Below, piece by piece: positions 45,715-58,365 of a stretch of DNA of 64,000 bases. Numbering within the stretch: position 1 is the first letter of the stretch; every line of letters begins with the position of its first letter. Both the position numbers and the translations under genes were made by a program. Location: NCBI GenBank assembly GCA_028023455.1, contig JAQFVV010012396.1:5808085-5872084 (forward strand). Reading direction: 5' to 3'. The notes below the pieces were generated by a model. It saw only the letters and a program-made list of their open reading frames with translations. It did not search any database and was not told where the DNA came from. Source of the DNA: Epiperipatus broadwayi (lineage: Eukaryota; Onychophora; Udeonychophora; Euonychophora; Peripatidae).

Positions 45715-46710
45715 ATTATATAATGCTAAATAATAAATCCACTACTTCTGTTATTATAAATATAAATCACAATCTAACAATATAACTATTGTATAAAACA
45801 GAGAAACATTAAAATAATATAAAACATTATTGCCAAGCACTTTCAACTCGTTTTAGTCCTTATCAAAGCTGTATAAGCAATAAACTCAAACATTTCATTT
45901 TATCAGCCAGGAACTACTAATCAGAAAACTCAGTAACTTTGCATTAATAGCACCAGAAGAATTTTTTATAGCATATGTCTCCTTGATCTTACATTTTTTA
46001 TCATGTATTTCATACATTAACATATTAAACTCCCATGAACAACAACTTTGTAATACTTTGATGAATGTGGAAAGCTGAATGACTGTATCATCTTCCCATG
46101 CCTTCTTGTGCATATATTTATGTTGTTGAATACAGTACTTAATATTTATCTTAGTTTCACCAATATATTTGAATTACAATCTGGTTGTGGGCATTCAATA
46201 GAATGCTCAATACTGCTTTTATCCTCTTTACTAGTTATCACCTTAGAATTGTTTATTAACTTATTACATATATATACATCTTTATATTGGTAAAACTAAG
46301 ACTAATATTAAGTAAATACCATATTCAACAACACAAATATATGTATAAGAAGGCAATGGAGGATGTGACAGTTTATTCAGCTTTCTACATTTATCAAATT
46401 ATTATGGGGCATTATGTTGACCACAAGAATTTAGGGTGTTAATGTATTAAACACATGATAAAAAACATAAGATCAAGGAGTCATATGCAATAAAAAATTA
46501 TTTTGGCACTATTAAAGTTAACCAGTTTTCTGATTAATTGTTTCTGGTTGATATTGCTTAGTAGAGGATAATGATTTTTATACAGCCTTGATAATGACTC
46601 AAATGAGTTAAAAGTGCTTGGCAATAGTGTTTTATATTATTTTAATGTTTCTCTATTTTATACAATAGTCATATTGTTAGATTGTGATTTATAATGCTAA
46701 ATACTGAAAG
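45715..46710. mobile_element. ~1-kb palindrome containing a GIY-YIG fragment
   Basis: The left half (45,715-46,168) and right half (46,285-46,710) are inverted copies. They share AATCACAATCTAACAATATA against its complement near 46,675, and GCCAAGCACTTTCAACTC against its diverged complement near 46,600. The GIY-YIG coding stretch also pairs with a more decayed copy on the plus strand. The inner ACTTAATATT(T/A)...TTAG block pairs at 46,138-46,168 and 46,285-46,314, leaving a ~115-bp centre. Penelope-like elements often carry inverted or tandem partial copies, which fits. The two arms have diverged noticeably. Confidence 0.8.
45895..46200 (-). pseudogene. GIY-YIG nuclease domain fragment (Penelope-like)
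   Basis: From about 46,200 the minus strand reads IECPQPDCNS, then after a one-base loss YIGETKINIKYCIQQHKYM (the YIG motif at 46,159-46,167, with the usual basic/aromatic helix behind it). Further on come DDTVIQLSTFIKV and KIKETYAIKNSSGAINAKL, which resembles the conserved E-x-x-x-I-K...P-x-x-N-x-x segment of the domain (its Glu is catalytic in the family). The C-P...D-C pair before YIG resembles the cysteine segment of Penelope-like elements. In those elements this nuclease follows the reverse transcriptase and nicks target DNA. No reverse transcriptase lies next to it, so this is a 3' fragment, with a frame change. Confidence is in the domain, less in the family. Confidence 0.6.
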
Positions 46711-46984
46711 ACAACTTTGTTTCCCTGAATTCATCTCTGTAACTGTAATTTTATTTCTCTAAACAATAATAGCTGTAATCAGTTATTATCTAAATTTCTT
46801 AATACTGCAGTTGTGCCTATATTTATTGTTTTAATTATTTTATCTCAATTTAATTTTATATATGTTATAATGTGCCAAGTATTTTGAGACAGCAAACATT
46901 GTAATTTTAGTAAACTTTTCATGAAAAGATAATTATTAAAATTCTCTATGTTAATATTTAAACAATGCTACTTAGCATACTGAG

Positions 46985-47845
46985 AGCTGTTTCAAAATCC
47001 TATTGTGATAGATAGTAACTGATTGCTATGCACTTGTTATCATTGATTATATTTACATTATATTTCATTAGGGCTTGCATAGCCAGAGTTATTATAAATT
47101 ATGACTTTTTGATATCTGTTAGTTAAAAGTGATGTGCTAGCTAGAGATGATATTAAAGGTATATTTGTTAATGTTATAATACCCCTCAAATATATTTTCT
47201 CTTGTTTAATTATGATTATATAGGCAGATTCAGTGTATTAAACTATATTGATAATTTAGTTTAGCCCTTTTACTTAGCATGATTAATATGCTATTTTAAG
47301 AACTGGGTTGTGTTAGTTTAGCAGGTAGAAGCTATCTGTGTAGGCACAATTAATTTTAAATATACATCTTTGTATTGTTTTATGTATTGTGAATGTGTTT
47401 TTACTAAGTACATCTGTACATAACATCTTGCTGCACCTTTTTATAGGTTTATGCTGAAGGCCACTACCATACTCTTTAGTTCAGGTATGGCTATCTTTTA
47501 GAACTGGAATATGAGGATTCAGACCACTTTTATAAAGCCTATCTGAATTCCCAGAACTAAATATATTCATATATTAATTGTAGCAAGTTGTTTGTTTCTA
47601 GAGTATTATACATTTGATGTGGAAACCTGTGAATAATTCTCCATCGCCATGCAATTTTATTTATTAATATTTTATTTAGTACCATAGCATATATATGTGA
47701 ATGTAAAGCTAACCAGTTCTTCCCTCCTTATTGATTAAATATTCAGCATTAGTCTGAAACCCTAATCTTTGGTTACTAGGTTGAATTTGCATCATCTTGA
47801 GCTTACTATTTGCTCACATCATTAATATTATATATATATATATAT
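46985..47845 (-). repeat. Dispersed 0.85-kb repeat, inverted relative of 15,760-16,610
   Basis: Counterpart of the 15.8-kb copy in opposite orientation, with collinear blocks along its length (for example CTAGAGATGATATTAAAGGT, GTAGAAGCTATCTGT, GGTTGAATTTGCATCAT). It ends at a short (TA)n. No ORF. Confidence 0.75.
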
Positions 47846-47896
47846 GATAAACAAAACAAGTTATAAATTTTGTAACTTGCTATAGCTTGCATTTTA

Positions 47897-48133
47897 TGAT
47901 CACTAGATGGAGCTTTACCAATAGCCCACTATCAAGCTTGTTTACATAAACACTGAGAGAGATAGAATTCAATATCTCTTTCAAATTGTCGCCAACCTTT
48001 AAACCCTGGTTTCAAGCTAGTTGCCTCATGTCAGTAAAGGGTAGGAAGACTACCCTATTGAATTCTATCTCTCTCAGCATTTATGTAAACAAGCTTGATA
48101 GTGGGATATAGTAAGGCTCCATCTAGTGATCAT
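47897..48133. mobile_element. Hairpin MITE-like element, ~235 bp
   Basis: GATCACTAGATGGAGCTTTA and CACTATCAAGCTTGTTTACA on the left pair with TGTAAACAAGCTTGATAGTG and CATCTAGTGATC on the right. The arms are about 75 bp with few mismatches, and the inner pair ATAGAATTCAAT/ATTGAATTCTAT is perfect. The loop is about 85 bp. Both sides abut TA-rich runs, so a TA-rich target is likely. Unrelated to the 60-kb hairpin. Confidence 0.88.
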
Positions 48134-48149
48134 ATATATATATATATAG

Positions 48150-48855
48150 CAGTCACCTTAGTTTGGTATATTAACTATTACTGGCACAATTTTATTATCT
48201 GCACAAATCTAGACACACACCTATATGAATTTAAGATGAGATCACTGTAATAATTATCTCATCCATCATGTGATGCCTGCATGCATTGACCCAAGTAGTA
48301 ATACACTAAATTTATTATCATTTTTTGTTTGAATTATTTAAGTGTCTTAATAAACCTATTAAAAATATAAATTTGTTTCATGTCTGTTTGCTCACAATCC
48401 AACCCCAATTCTTTAATGGTTTTTTAAATGTTGAATATTCATTATTTTAGTTAAGTTAATTAGCATACTAAGTAGTTCATTTAATCCTATTGTCTAAGTT
48501 GTTGGCTAGTTCTTGGATCTCATGTTTCTCCCTGTTTGGAGCTAGCTCTCTAGAAAAATTGAGACCATGTGTAACATTAGAAATGTCATTCATAATGTAT
48601 TAAATTGCAGAGTGCTGGCGAATGAGTTGCAGCTTGACCAGATTCAGGATCTAACCATCCCATTCCAGTCAGATTTGGTGTATTTTACCTGGACTCTGGA
48701 TTTTGTTAGGTTAATGTACAAATCTGATCATTACAATATATATTTGTATAAATGGTTCTCCCTCAATTCATTACTAATAACTACATTATTATTTTTTTAC
48801 ATATTGCTTATACTTTAATCTTAATTTATATATTTATACTGAATAGATAGAAAAG
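48150..48855. other. No recognisable feature
   Basis: AT-rich, with one 83-codon ORF (48,567-48,818) matching nothing I know. Confidence 0.55.
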
Positions 48856-48857
48856 TG

Positions 48858-48968
<111 letters not shown>

Positions 48969-49334
48969 GGACTTGAAAAATACTGTACACATGCAGTTCA
49001 GTAAACAATATCTATTTTATTGTAATAAAGGCTTATCAACAATATATGGACTATTATATGCATTGTACAATCTATGCAAGGTGGACATGTAGCAAAGTAT
49101 AAAGGATATCATTGTTTCATTGTTCTTGAAAAATATTCTTCAAAAAATGTATATATATATAATTTGAATTTATACCAAGATCATTAAAAAAAACTTTGAA
49201 TAATAAAAACTTGTATAACATCAATAACTTCATTAATTTTTTATACCTCTTCTATTTCAAAAGATTTATAAAAAATAGTATATAAAAAATATATAAAGTA
49301 ATATTTAAATACAATTATATTGTCTATATTGAAC

Positions 49335-49455
49335 TTAATGTAATTAGAGAGTATTTGATCTCAGGCTTTCAAGCACCCTACAGCTACCCACTCCAGCATA
49401 TAGAACTGATAAATATGACCACATATATGTGAAAAAGATAAATGATCTTCAATAT
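49335..49455. repeat. SINE-like head fragment, head type B
   Basis: Shares TTTGATCTCAGGCTTTCAAG, CTACAGCTACCCACTCCA and GTGAAAAAGATAAATGATCT with the head at 54,650-54,770. It ends soon after, before the conserved core. Confidence 0.75.
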
Positions 49456-52125
49456 ATTGTAATGGGATGGGTAAGTGAAGGGTGGAGATGGGGTAATGGA
49501 ACATCAAATAAACAAAATTTCAAAATTGAATATTAAAGTAATTTTTAATATCAAAAAATATATAAGCAATTTTATATATTCAAGAAAGCATGAGATCATG
49601 AAATCTCTTTGAGATCAGCCAGCTAGAGATCAGATAATATCTTAGAGTATCTATGATTAACTATAAATCCACCAGTATTATAAATGAGTGAAAGTAATAC
49701 TCAAAAGAAATAACCATTATCATAAATGATCCATAATAAATATAAATCAACAGTCAATCTGGTGACTGGATTTGAAATGGGTCTACTGTAGACCAGGCTA
49801 ACTATTGAGCCTTTGCCAACTTGGAGTATTTATTAAAATATAATTTGGATGAACAAACTAAGTACTCATCAATTACAATTCATAGTCATAAAACATTAAT
49901 GCTGGGATATTAAAACATGCTGATTATCATCAATGCTTTGGTCACTTAGTATCATTAATATACTGTCTAATTATAAACTTAATTTCTAATAGACTAAACT
50001 AAATAAAATGTAGTGATGGAGTGTTAAAGAATATAATTTTATGTGCTGACCAGGATATCTCAATCATACTGGATTACCCTTAAGTACTAATATACATCCC
50101 CATTTATAGATCAGACAGTTATGCATTAATCTAGCTCAGAAGAACACAAACTCAAGTACTGTTATGGTGATCAAGAGATGATGCAATACAATTTTTAAAC
50201 AATTGAATACAAGTTTATTAACAACTATAAAAAATGATATTAAGGACTTTAGAATATGGCTCTACAATTAGAACCTTTTGATTTTGATTAACATACAATA
50301 AAACTATCATATTGTGATTTACAATCATTACTATACAAAATTCAAGTTACAATTATGATTTACAATATCTCTTAATGGGTTCATATATATATAAATTTGC
50401 ACAGATGTGTGATACATTAGTTTACAATGAATGCATTTGAATCATCAGAAAATGATTAAAATTTACATATAAATGTCTACTTGATCCTCAATGATATTTG
50501 CACACAGATGTGCAGTACAATTGATTTACATTTCAATCATCATATAAGTACAATAAATGATTTTTAATTTATATATTTTTTATACTACAAATACTTATGC
50601 TAGGTTTACTTAAACATGTATATATAATTGCACACATATGTGTGGTACAATAATTGATTAATTATATAAATGAAATTCATTTCTATTATACCTGAATTTA
50701 TCAAATAATACCTGACATTAATTTTTAGAATAACTAATTTTATTTTGAATATACATAAAATTCACGTGTGTGGATCAATAAAAAAAATCAGTTTATCAAA
50801 TTCTATTACAGCTTTCTTTCTTTTTTAAACCAATTTTCAACTGGTAATTGTCAATTGATTAATTATCAATGCCTTTAAATTAATCAAAAAGCTTTGCTTT
50901 TTGATTTTAATTCAAACAAAATTATGCTTGCATTTTAAGACATTTTTTAAATGTTATTTTTAAGAAATTACTAAAACATTTATTTTCAATATATATATCA
51001 AATCATTTTTGGATTGATCCTTTTTTTTTGGATGTTTAACTTAAGCAAATTATTGATTTTTTTTATCCGAAGTTATAGATTAATATTAAAATAACTTATT
51101 TAAAATTTCATTCACATTATATATAATGCTACTCACCACTAAATAAACATTTATCTATGCTCTGCATACATAAATAAACAGCAACATATGTATACCAATT
51201 CTTCAAGTTTTCTCTTGGTACACTTGGTTTTTGGTCCATCAGTAAAGTATAGTCCAGGATTGTCATCATCAGGAAAGTATGATTCATGTATTATTGGCAT
51301 TATTACTTCTATCTAGGATTTCTCCAGGCAAGTTAACTGTCTTATTCACATTTAAGCAGGTTAGTGAATACAGAAGTGGGTCCAGCTTCATGATTCACAA
51401 CTCCAGCATAGTAAATTACTAGACTGAAGTTGGACTTGTCCCGATTCCTTTCTTTAATTCTTACATCTTCATGGAAGTTCTCTGTATAATTCTGTCAGCC
51501 ATTTCTCTGACTAGATAATTGCTTCCAATTACAACAAGCTGCAACAAAACATTATAACCAGACTAAAAAAACAGACTTTGCAGCTGGCCTATTTGGTCAC
51601 TGCATCTCAAAAATATTATCAACCAACCTAAAATAATATTTTTATCCAACTTTTTTATAGAGTCATCTGAGGTGATAAAAATACATTTTAAAACTGTTTT
51701 CTTCTTAATTAAAAACAATTCTAATCCTTTTGAAAGCAACTTTGAAATTTTTATCAAAGTGTGATATACAAAGAGTTCTAAATAAATAGAAATGTACTAA
51801 TTAATTAATTAAAAACTTTTTTATCTTTCTAATCCCTTTGAAAGCAAGTTTGACAGTTTTATCAAAGTGTGATATACAAAGCTTTCTATGTAAGTAGAAA
51901 TTTACCAATTAAAAAGATTTCAAAATAAATAATAGCCATTTTTACAATTATCAAAAAAAATGTTTATTTTTCAATTTCAAAATCAGAATTCAATAAAATA
52001 TTTATTAGACCTTTTTAAATGTTTAATTTATAATCAACGTTTACTTTAAATTCAGAATTATTTAATCCTGGATCATTATTCCAGAAAATATAGAAAATAT
52101 CAACTAAAATTTTTTGTCTATGTTT
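49456..52125. other. No gene; two small degenerate tandem repeats
   Basis: At about 50,395-50,660, three diverged units each carry a small palindrome (TTTGCACAGATGTGTG, TTTGCACACAGATGTGC, ATTGCACACATATGTGTG) then a TACA-rich stretch, spaced about 105-130 bp. At 51,718-51,895 a two-copy direct repeat of about 110 bp shares CTAATCC.TTTGAAAGCAA and TATCAAAGTGTGATATACAA. The remainder is AT-rich and featureless; no ORF is credible. Confidence 0.65.
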
Positions 52126-52129
52126 ATTT

Positions 52130-54245
52130 CTTAATGTATCTACACTACAGGGCGCCACTAGGCCATTTGAACCTAGAAAATTTATATAGTAGGCAGATAC
52201 ATAAGTTTAAAAAAAAATTTTTTATTTTATATATTTTGATTCCGACCATTAGCCCATTGTCACTAGCTCAGCAGAGTAGTAGAGATTAAATAATAATGAT
52301 ATATATTATCAAAATATATTAATATTTTTAAAAAAAGAATAAATAAGCCACTGCCAGTAATTAACACATAAACATTTATTTACGCACATATAAATTTTGA
52401 ATCATTTTTAAAATTTAACTTACATTTTTAACTTTGATTTTAGATTTTAATTTACATTTTAATTTTTATAAGTTCGCACAGATGGATATATAAAAGTTTG
52501 TTTTATAATGTTGAGTATAGATCGGTTACATAGATTACACGGTTAAAAACATTTCAAAATAAACATACACGATCAAAATATACAGTCATTGATGGAATTG
52601 CAGAGGGAAATTTATAAGAAACCCAATGGCATTCATCATAAGATGCTGCATTGACACCAATAACTTAAAAGATATCTGAATAAATACATTTTAGATACTG
52701 TAAGGTATCATTATTTACCGAATGTCTATATATTTTGATCAAATATGAAAACCAAAAACATAATTGATAATGAATCTATGTGAGCATCTATACCAACTTA
52801 AATTTAATGCATTAGAGTGTCGAGTATAAATAGACTACATAGATTGCATTTGAAAAGAAAATATTTTATCCCTTATTTAACCTTAGGCCAAAAGTTCGCA
52901 GTTAAACCAACGTCAATCCATCTGATATATCAATGTATTCAATGTAATACGAATACGACAGCACAAATATAGGTTAAGAGAAAAAATTGACTCTCATCCA
53001 GATAGGAATACTACATCTATCTGATGAGAAGAGCAATAAAAAAAACTTCATAAGAAGGGACTGTGGTCCTTTTTGCCCGACTTACGATCCCATTCCATAG
53101 GCAAAAGGGGGTGTGCGACGTATACTAGCAATTCTGCCTGTAGTGAACCTCATACTACATCTACTAATTACACCAATATACCCAATCCATTGACCTAATT
53201 CAACTATGAAATGAATAACCTAAGATTACCCTCCCCTAATAAAACTTCACAAATCTATATAGCCATTCACGCCCAACTTAAATTTAACATTTATATAATT
53301 TAGTTTAACGAAAAACAGAAATCATAATAAAAACTTAAAGAACAAAAAAAAAATGAAAATGATTTTACAAAAGAAGTACATCAAATAAAATTATAACTAA
53401 TTTAGTCAGATAGGAAATTGTTCTATTTAAAATATTGAAAAGTTTAGCATTTAGAGTTCTTTTTGTTTAGAAATGTTCATTAATTATATATTTCTTACTG
53501 TTTTAAAAAATGTCCGTAGTCTCTGATTTCTTGTAATGGAAGATGTTATTTCCCATGAAGTCATAAGGAGATCAGTGTGCAGTTAACCATTGGTCCTTTA
53601 TAGTTGATTGTATTCTTCCAGGCCTTGATGTCCTGTGGTCCGCAAAATCAGAAAATGATGTTTCATTTTTTTTGAACAACTGAAGGAATTGAAAGTGCGT
53701 CTTTCAATCCCTTCTCCTCCAATCCTCTCCAACTTAACACATATCTGTCCTCTCTTAATAATAATTATTTTTTTATTTCCAAATCTTTCCTTTTATATTA
53801 ATTTTGTGGATTAACTCAACATTATGTCATGATGATGAAGACCCTTTCATTGAGGTCCGATTCCTAAAGGATTTCTTTTTATTTGCTATTAGTTTCTATT
53901 GTTTTCTTATCTGACCATTGCTTATACATTTAAACGCCCAAGGGCTAGTTCACTTGGACTAATTAAAATAATCATTTCCATTTTTCAATAACATTAATTA
54001 ATTTTTCTATCTTTAAATCTTTTAAGTCTTTTTCTTGAAAATTTAGTTTTAAAACTTTTTCTTTTTTTTAATAAAGTTTCTTTTTTTAATTTCTCATCTG
54101 TGCGATTTTATATATATTAGAGTTTAGATGATTTTTTAATTTTCAATTTTTAATTCTTAAAAAAGAAGTTTTTATTTGCGAACTTTTATTTTTTCATGTT
54201 TAATAATAAAAAAAATAATGTAATGGCGTATGTGCCTGTTACAAT
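52130..54245 (-). mobile_element. Inverted, diverged copy of the 11-kb solo LTR
   Basis: Reverse-complement counterpart of 11,013-13,150 over nearly its whole length. Minus-strand start TGTAACAGGCACATACG at 54,245. Shared blocks include AATGAATAACCTAAGATTAC (53,210), CAGTTAAACCAACGTCAATC (52,900) and ACTACAGGGCGCCACTAGG (52,144). The far end (counterpart of CGTTACA) is not preserved; homology fades just below 52,130. No target duplication was found. It lies about 39 kb from the intact copy in opposite orientation. Confidence 0.82.
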
Positions 54246-54279
54246 ATATATATATGCACACACACAAATGTGTTGTTGT

Positions 54280-55290
54280 GTTCTATGTAATTCAACCAGT
54301 TACAATATGTATTTTATGCCAAACCAGTATTCATAAATTGGTCCAGATCATCATCTCCCACACACACACATATAATCAATGCTGAATTTATATTAAGATT
54401 AAACTTTATTGGCCAGGTTTCAATCTTCTTCACCCTCCAACTCTTCAGCCATCCATATTATTGAAGATCTGATAGTGGAATACTCAAAGCCCTTGATGAT
54501 GCCAATATTGTCTTACCATGTTTTTTAAGTCACTCTGAACCCTCATGTATAAAATCTTAATATGACCATTTAAATGCATAGCAGAAGGATGGACAAAATA
54601 TAGGTTGAATATGTAATATTTAAATACAAAGGTATTGTCTATGTTGAACTTAATGTAATTTTAGAAGGGATTTGATCTCAGACTTTTAAGCTTCCTAAAG
54701 CTACCCACTTCATCTTATATAACCAATATCCATGACCACAGAGATATGTGAAAAAGATAAATGATCTCCAATGTACATATTTCATGCTGAATCAGTACTG
54801 ATATCTCCCACACATACATATAATCAGTGCTCAATTTATATTAAGATAGCAAATCTTCAACCTTTAATGTGCACCCTCTTCTGTGGACTTAGATGGGCAT
54901 ATTAGGGTCCTATATATGAGGGGTCAAAGTAACTTAAAGTCAACATGGAGATGACAATAATATTGGTATCAACAAATGTTTTGAGCACTCTATCATCAGA
55001 TGTTCAATAATATGGATGGCTAAAGTGTTGGAGACTGGAAAAAATTGAAGTGTATTTATTAAAGCTTGAAGAATTGCTATTTTAATATAAATTTAGCATT
55101 GATTATATAAGTATGTGGAAGATGATGATCTGTACCAACTGATGAGTGCTGGTTCAGCATGAAATATGCATAGTGGAGATCATTTATCTTTTTCACATGT
55201 GATCATGTCTATCGGTTGTATAAGATGGAATGGATATCTGTAGGAAGCTTTAAAACCTGAGTTCAAATCCTTCTAATTATATGAAGTAGT
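54280..55290. repeat. Compound palindromic SINE-like cluster
   Basis: Three partial copies of the 26-28 kb family. One at about 54,290-54,590 has core and body (CATAATCAATGCTG through CTCAAAGCCCTTGATGATGC). One at about 54,640-54,880 has head type B (TTGATCTCAGACTTTTAAGC), core and partial body. An inverted copy at about 54,910-55,280 has body, core GAGTGCTGGTTCAGCATGAA, and a head ending CTGAGTTCAAATCCTTC. The last two form a head-out palindrome. Confidence 0.75.
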
Positions 55291-55469
55291 ATTTGTAAAG
55301 TAATTCCTATCCAACATATTTTTAATTTTTTAAGAAGATCAATAACTGAGAAAAACAAATGTCTGCAAATATCTTAATATATTTATTTTTAGATTTTAAT
55401 AAAAGTAATTTGTTAGATGTTTGATGTTAATGATTTGTATAACACATACATAAATTATTAAAGTCCCTG

Positions 55470-55580
55470 GGCAGTTTAGTACAATGATATAATGATGAAC
55501 TCAAGAAGGAAAGATCTTTGATTGAAGCTCAAGCCCTCATATCAGGTGTTCAAACTTCACAGGGCCTCCCGAATGATTAT
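55470..55580 (+). repeat. Possible tRNA-derived SINE fragment
   Basis: GCAGTTTAGTACAATGATAT resembles an A-box region and GATCTTTGATTGAAGCTC a decayed B box, about 40 bases apart. No paired acceptor stem. Weak call. Confidence 0.3.
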
Positions 55581-55599
55581 CTATTCAATTATTTTTTAA

Positions 55600-57740
55600 A
55601 TTCAAGTAATAACCACATTTAAATTACAATAGCAAATACTAAAACAAAATTTATTATTATTTATTTGAAGTTTGGAATATTTTATTTGTAATTCTATATT
55701 GCTATTACTTTTATTGTTTAATTGTTAAAAATCTTTACAAAGATTTTAAACTTTACATTTAATTAATTGTCATAATACACAGGTTATTGTAAAACACGAC
55801 ATTTCAAACTCATTTTATTCTCTCTTCTTTGGTGTTGTTAGTCTGCTCAATGACATAGGAGTTGATTAATGACCTTTAGATTTCTGAACACTGAATTTAA
55901 AGTGATGTTGTAACTAACTAGTCTTTTTTATCAAAAATAATAGTCAGTAGGAATTCTATATACTTATCGATTAGATACTTCTGACTTCTCCATGTTTTTA
56001 AGATGTTAATGTTTAAAAACCACTCATTAATCATTTTCTTAAAAGGAAAAAATACTACTTATCTTTTTTTTTGGTGGTGGGGGAGATTAGCCTAGTTAAT
56101 TTGAACATCTTAAATTCAGTGTTCATGAATCTAAAAAGTTACCAGCGTAAGTCCTATACAAAAGTTCCTATATTTGAAAAAAATAGAAAAATACCTTTGA
56201 AAACTTTGTTTTATATTAACTATTATTAACAGTTAAATGTATTTGAAAACGTGAAAATAGATTTTTAATTTTTCTAAAAATATTTAACAATTTAATTAGA
56301 CAATGAAATTAGTGCAAAGTGTAATTGCAAATACAGATATTACCTCAATTTTAACTACAATTGAATTGCATTTATTTTTTCAAGTTCATCATAGTTTTAA
56401 AATACTTTTTGTTATTCAATGCATATATCCAGTGCAATCATTAATATAAACCAAGTGTATTTTTCCAATTTTCATTAATGCTGTCTATTTTCCTTCTCAC
56501 AAAAATCTCAATATGCCTTAAGCCTTTATGGTTACTTTCTAGCTAATTGATTTCATCAGACAGAAGACAAAGAATTTCATTTATTCTATAGATTTAAAAT
56601 ATATATTAAACTAACTAATAGCCTGTAATATTAATTCCATTATTTCCAAAAACTTATTATATCATACTGATTATCAGTTTAATTATATATCTATATATAG
56701 AGAGATACTTGGTCGTTTTGAATCTTTATGCTGATATAATATCAGACACAAAAAATTCTCTAAAAATTAACACCATATAATTATATTACTTATTCTTTAT
56801 TATATGTAATTGTTATATATATATATAGAACTCACAAATTAACTCTTAACAAGCCTTGCAGAATATCCCCAACTCCAGATTTCTTAAATTAGGTCATGTG
56901 ATATCTGACTTCATTTTTGTTTTTGTAATTATATGTCATTGTATAGACAACCTCTTGGAGATTATGTGACATGCAGCACCAAAGTGGCAGATTAAGCATT
57001 TCAGTTACAATTAAATTGATCAAATAAATATTCTTCTTTTATCTTCACCCAAATGGGAATGGATTCAGGAATCTATACCACTTGAGTTTGTCATTTTGCT
57101 TCTGTGCTAAATTACACAAGGAAATAATAAAAAATGAGATTAATTTGCAATAATAATATGAAATATGTTCCTAAAATAATTATTAACACATTAAGAGTTT
57201 ATCAATTTGTAAACAGGAAATTAATAAAGACTCAAGAGTTTATTCAGTAATTGAATAGATGATAGATATATTTATATTCTAAAAATACATAACCAAAGAG
57301 TATGTTGTCCAGAGTAATTGAAGCTGAGATTTACATATCAATTTGCCCATTGTCAAATGAGCAACTACTGTCAAGAATCTTCTACGTCAAGCAGAGCCCA
57401 TGTCATTGTCTTGACATGATACACTTAACACTTAGGCAAAGCAAATAAAATTATTGTCCAAATAAAATAACCAATAAACTAAGTGTAACTAAAGTGAAGA
57501 TTTGGATGTACCTGGTATGCGGTTTAGTGCAATATAATAAAGCAAGAGATAATGAATTCCAGATGTTAAAAGTGAAACATAATTTAAAATTTGTCAAGTA
57601 AAGGCACTGTTTACTCAACCTATTATTTTCATGATTAAATATAACAACTAATAAAATGATTATTTTCTTATATCATCGATTAATAAACAAAATCTACCAT
57701 GTATTAGCAATTCATTTATCAACTATATTACATAAATATA
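55600..57740. other. No recognisable feature
   Basis: AT-rich sequence without credible ORFs; a short (TA)n lies near 56,815-56,825. Confidence 0.6.
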
Positions 57741-57744
57741 TAAT

Positions 57745-58365
57745 AAGTCAATTGTTTATTTTATAAACTATAATATTTTAAACAGCATTAAACTGTTGCA
57801 CATGCACTTTGGATTTTTAAATATAAAATGAATGAATACTAACACTTCAACAACCACATGATAAAGTCTTTGGAAAAGATAGAGTGGCCATCTATCTTTT
57901 CAAACCCAAAACGCTTTTCTATGGGCGAATCTTAAGTGTTTGAAAGTGAAAGCATGAAGATATTAAATAATCACTTTAAATGCTGTTATGCTGTTTAAAA
58001 TATTATAGTTTATAAAATAAACATCGCGCTATATAAAATAATTGACTTATTTAGATACATTTAATTTCAAATAAGAATGACGTATTGTAAATTCTAATAA
58101 ATTTCACTAGCGTCATTCATTCAAGCATGTAAAAGTAATTTAAAGTGATTATTTAATATCTTCATGCTTTCACTTTCAAACACTTAAGATTCGCCCATAC
58201 AAAAGCGTTTGGATTCGAAAAGATAGATGGCCATTCTATCTTTTCCAAAGACTTTATCATGTGGTTGTTGAAGTGTTAGTATTCATTCATTTTATATTTA
58301 AAAATCTAAAGCGCATGTGCAACAGTTTAATGCTGTTTAAAATATTATAGTTTATAAATATATAA
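57745..58365. mobile_element. Large foldback element, copy 2
   Basis: Arms at about 57,768-57,990 and 58,140-58,362 are near-perfect inverted copies (AACAACCACATGATAAAGTC with its complement, AGATAGAGTGGCCATCTATC with its complement, GGGCGAATCTTAAGTGTTTG with its complement). An extra copy of the terminus (GTTTAAAATATTATAGTTTA) sits in the middle near 57,990. The asymmetrical core (about 58,045-58,125) is an inverted relative of the core of the 5.3-kb foldback, but the arms are mostly unrelated. No ORF. Confidence 0.85.
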
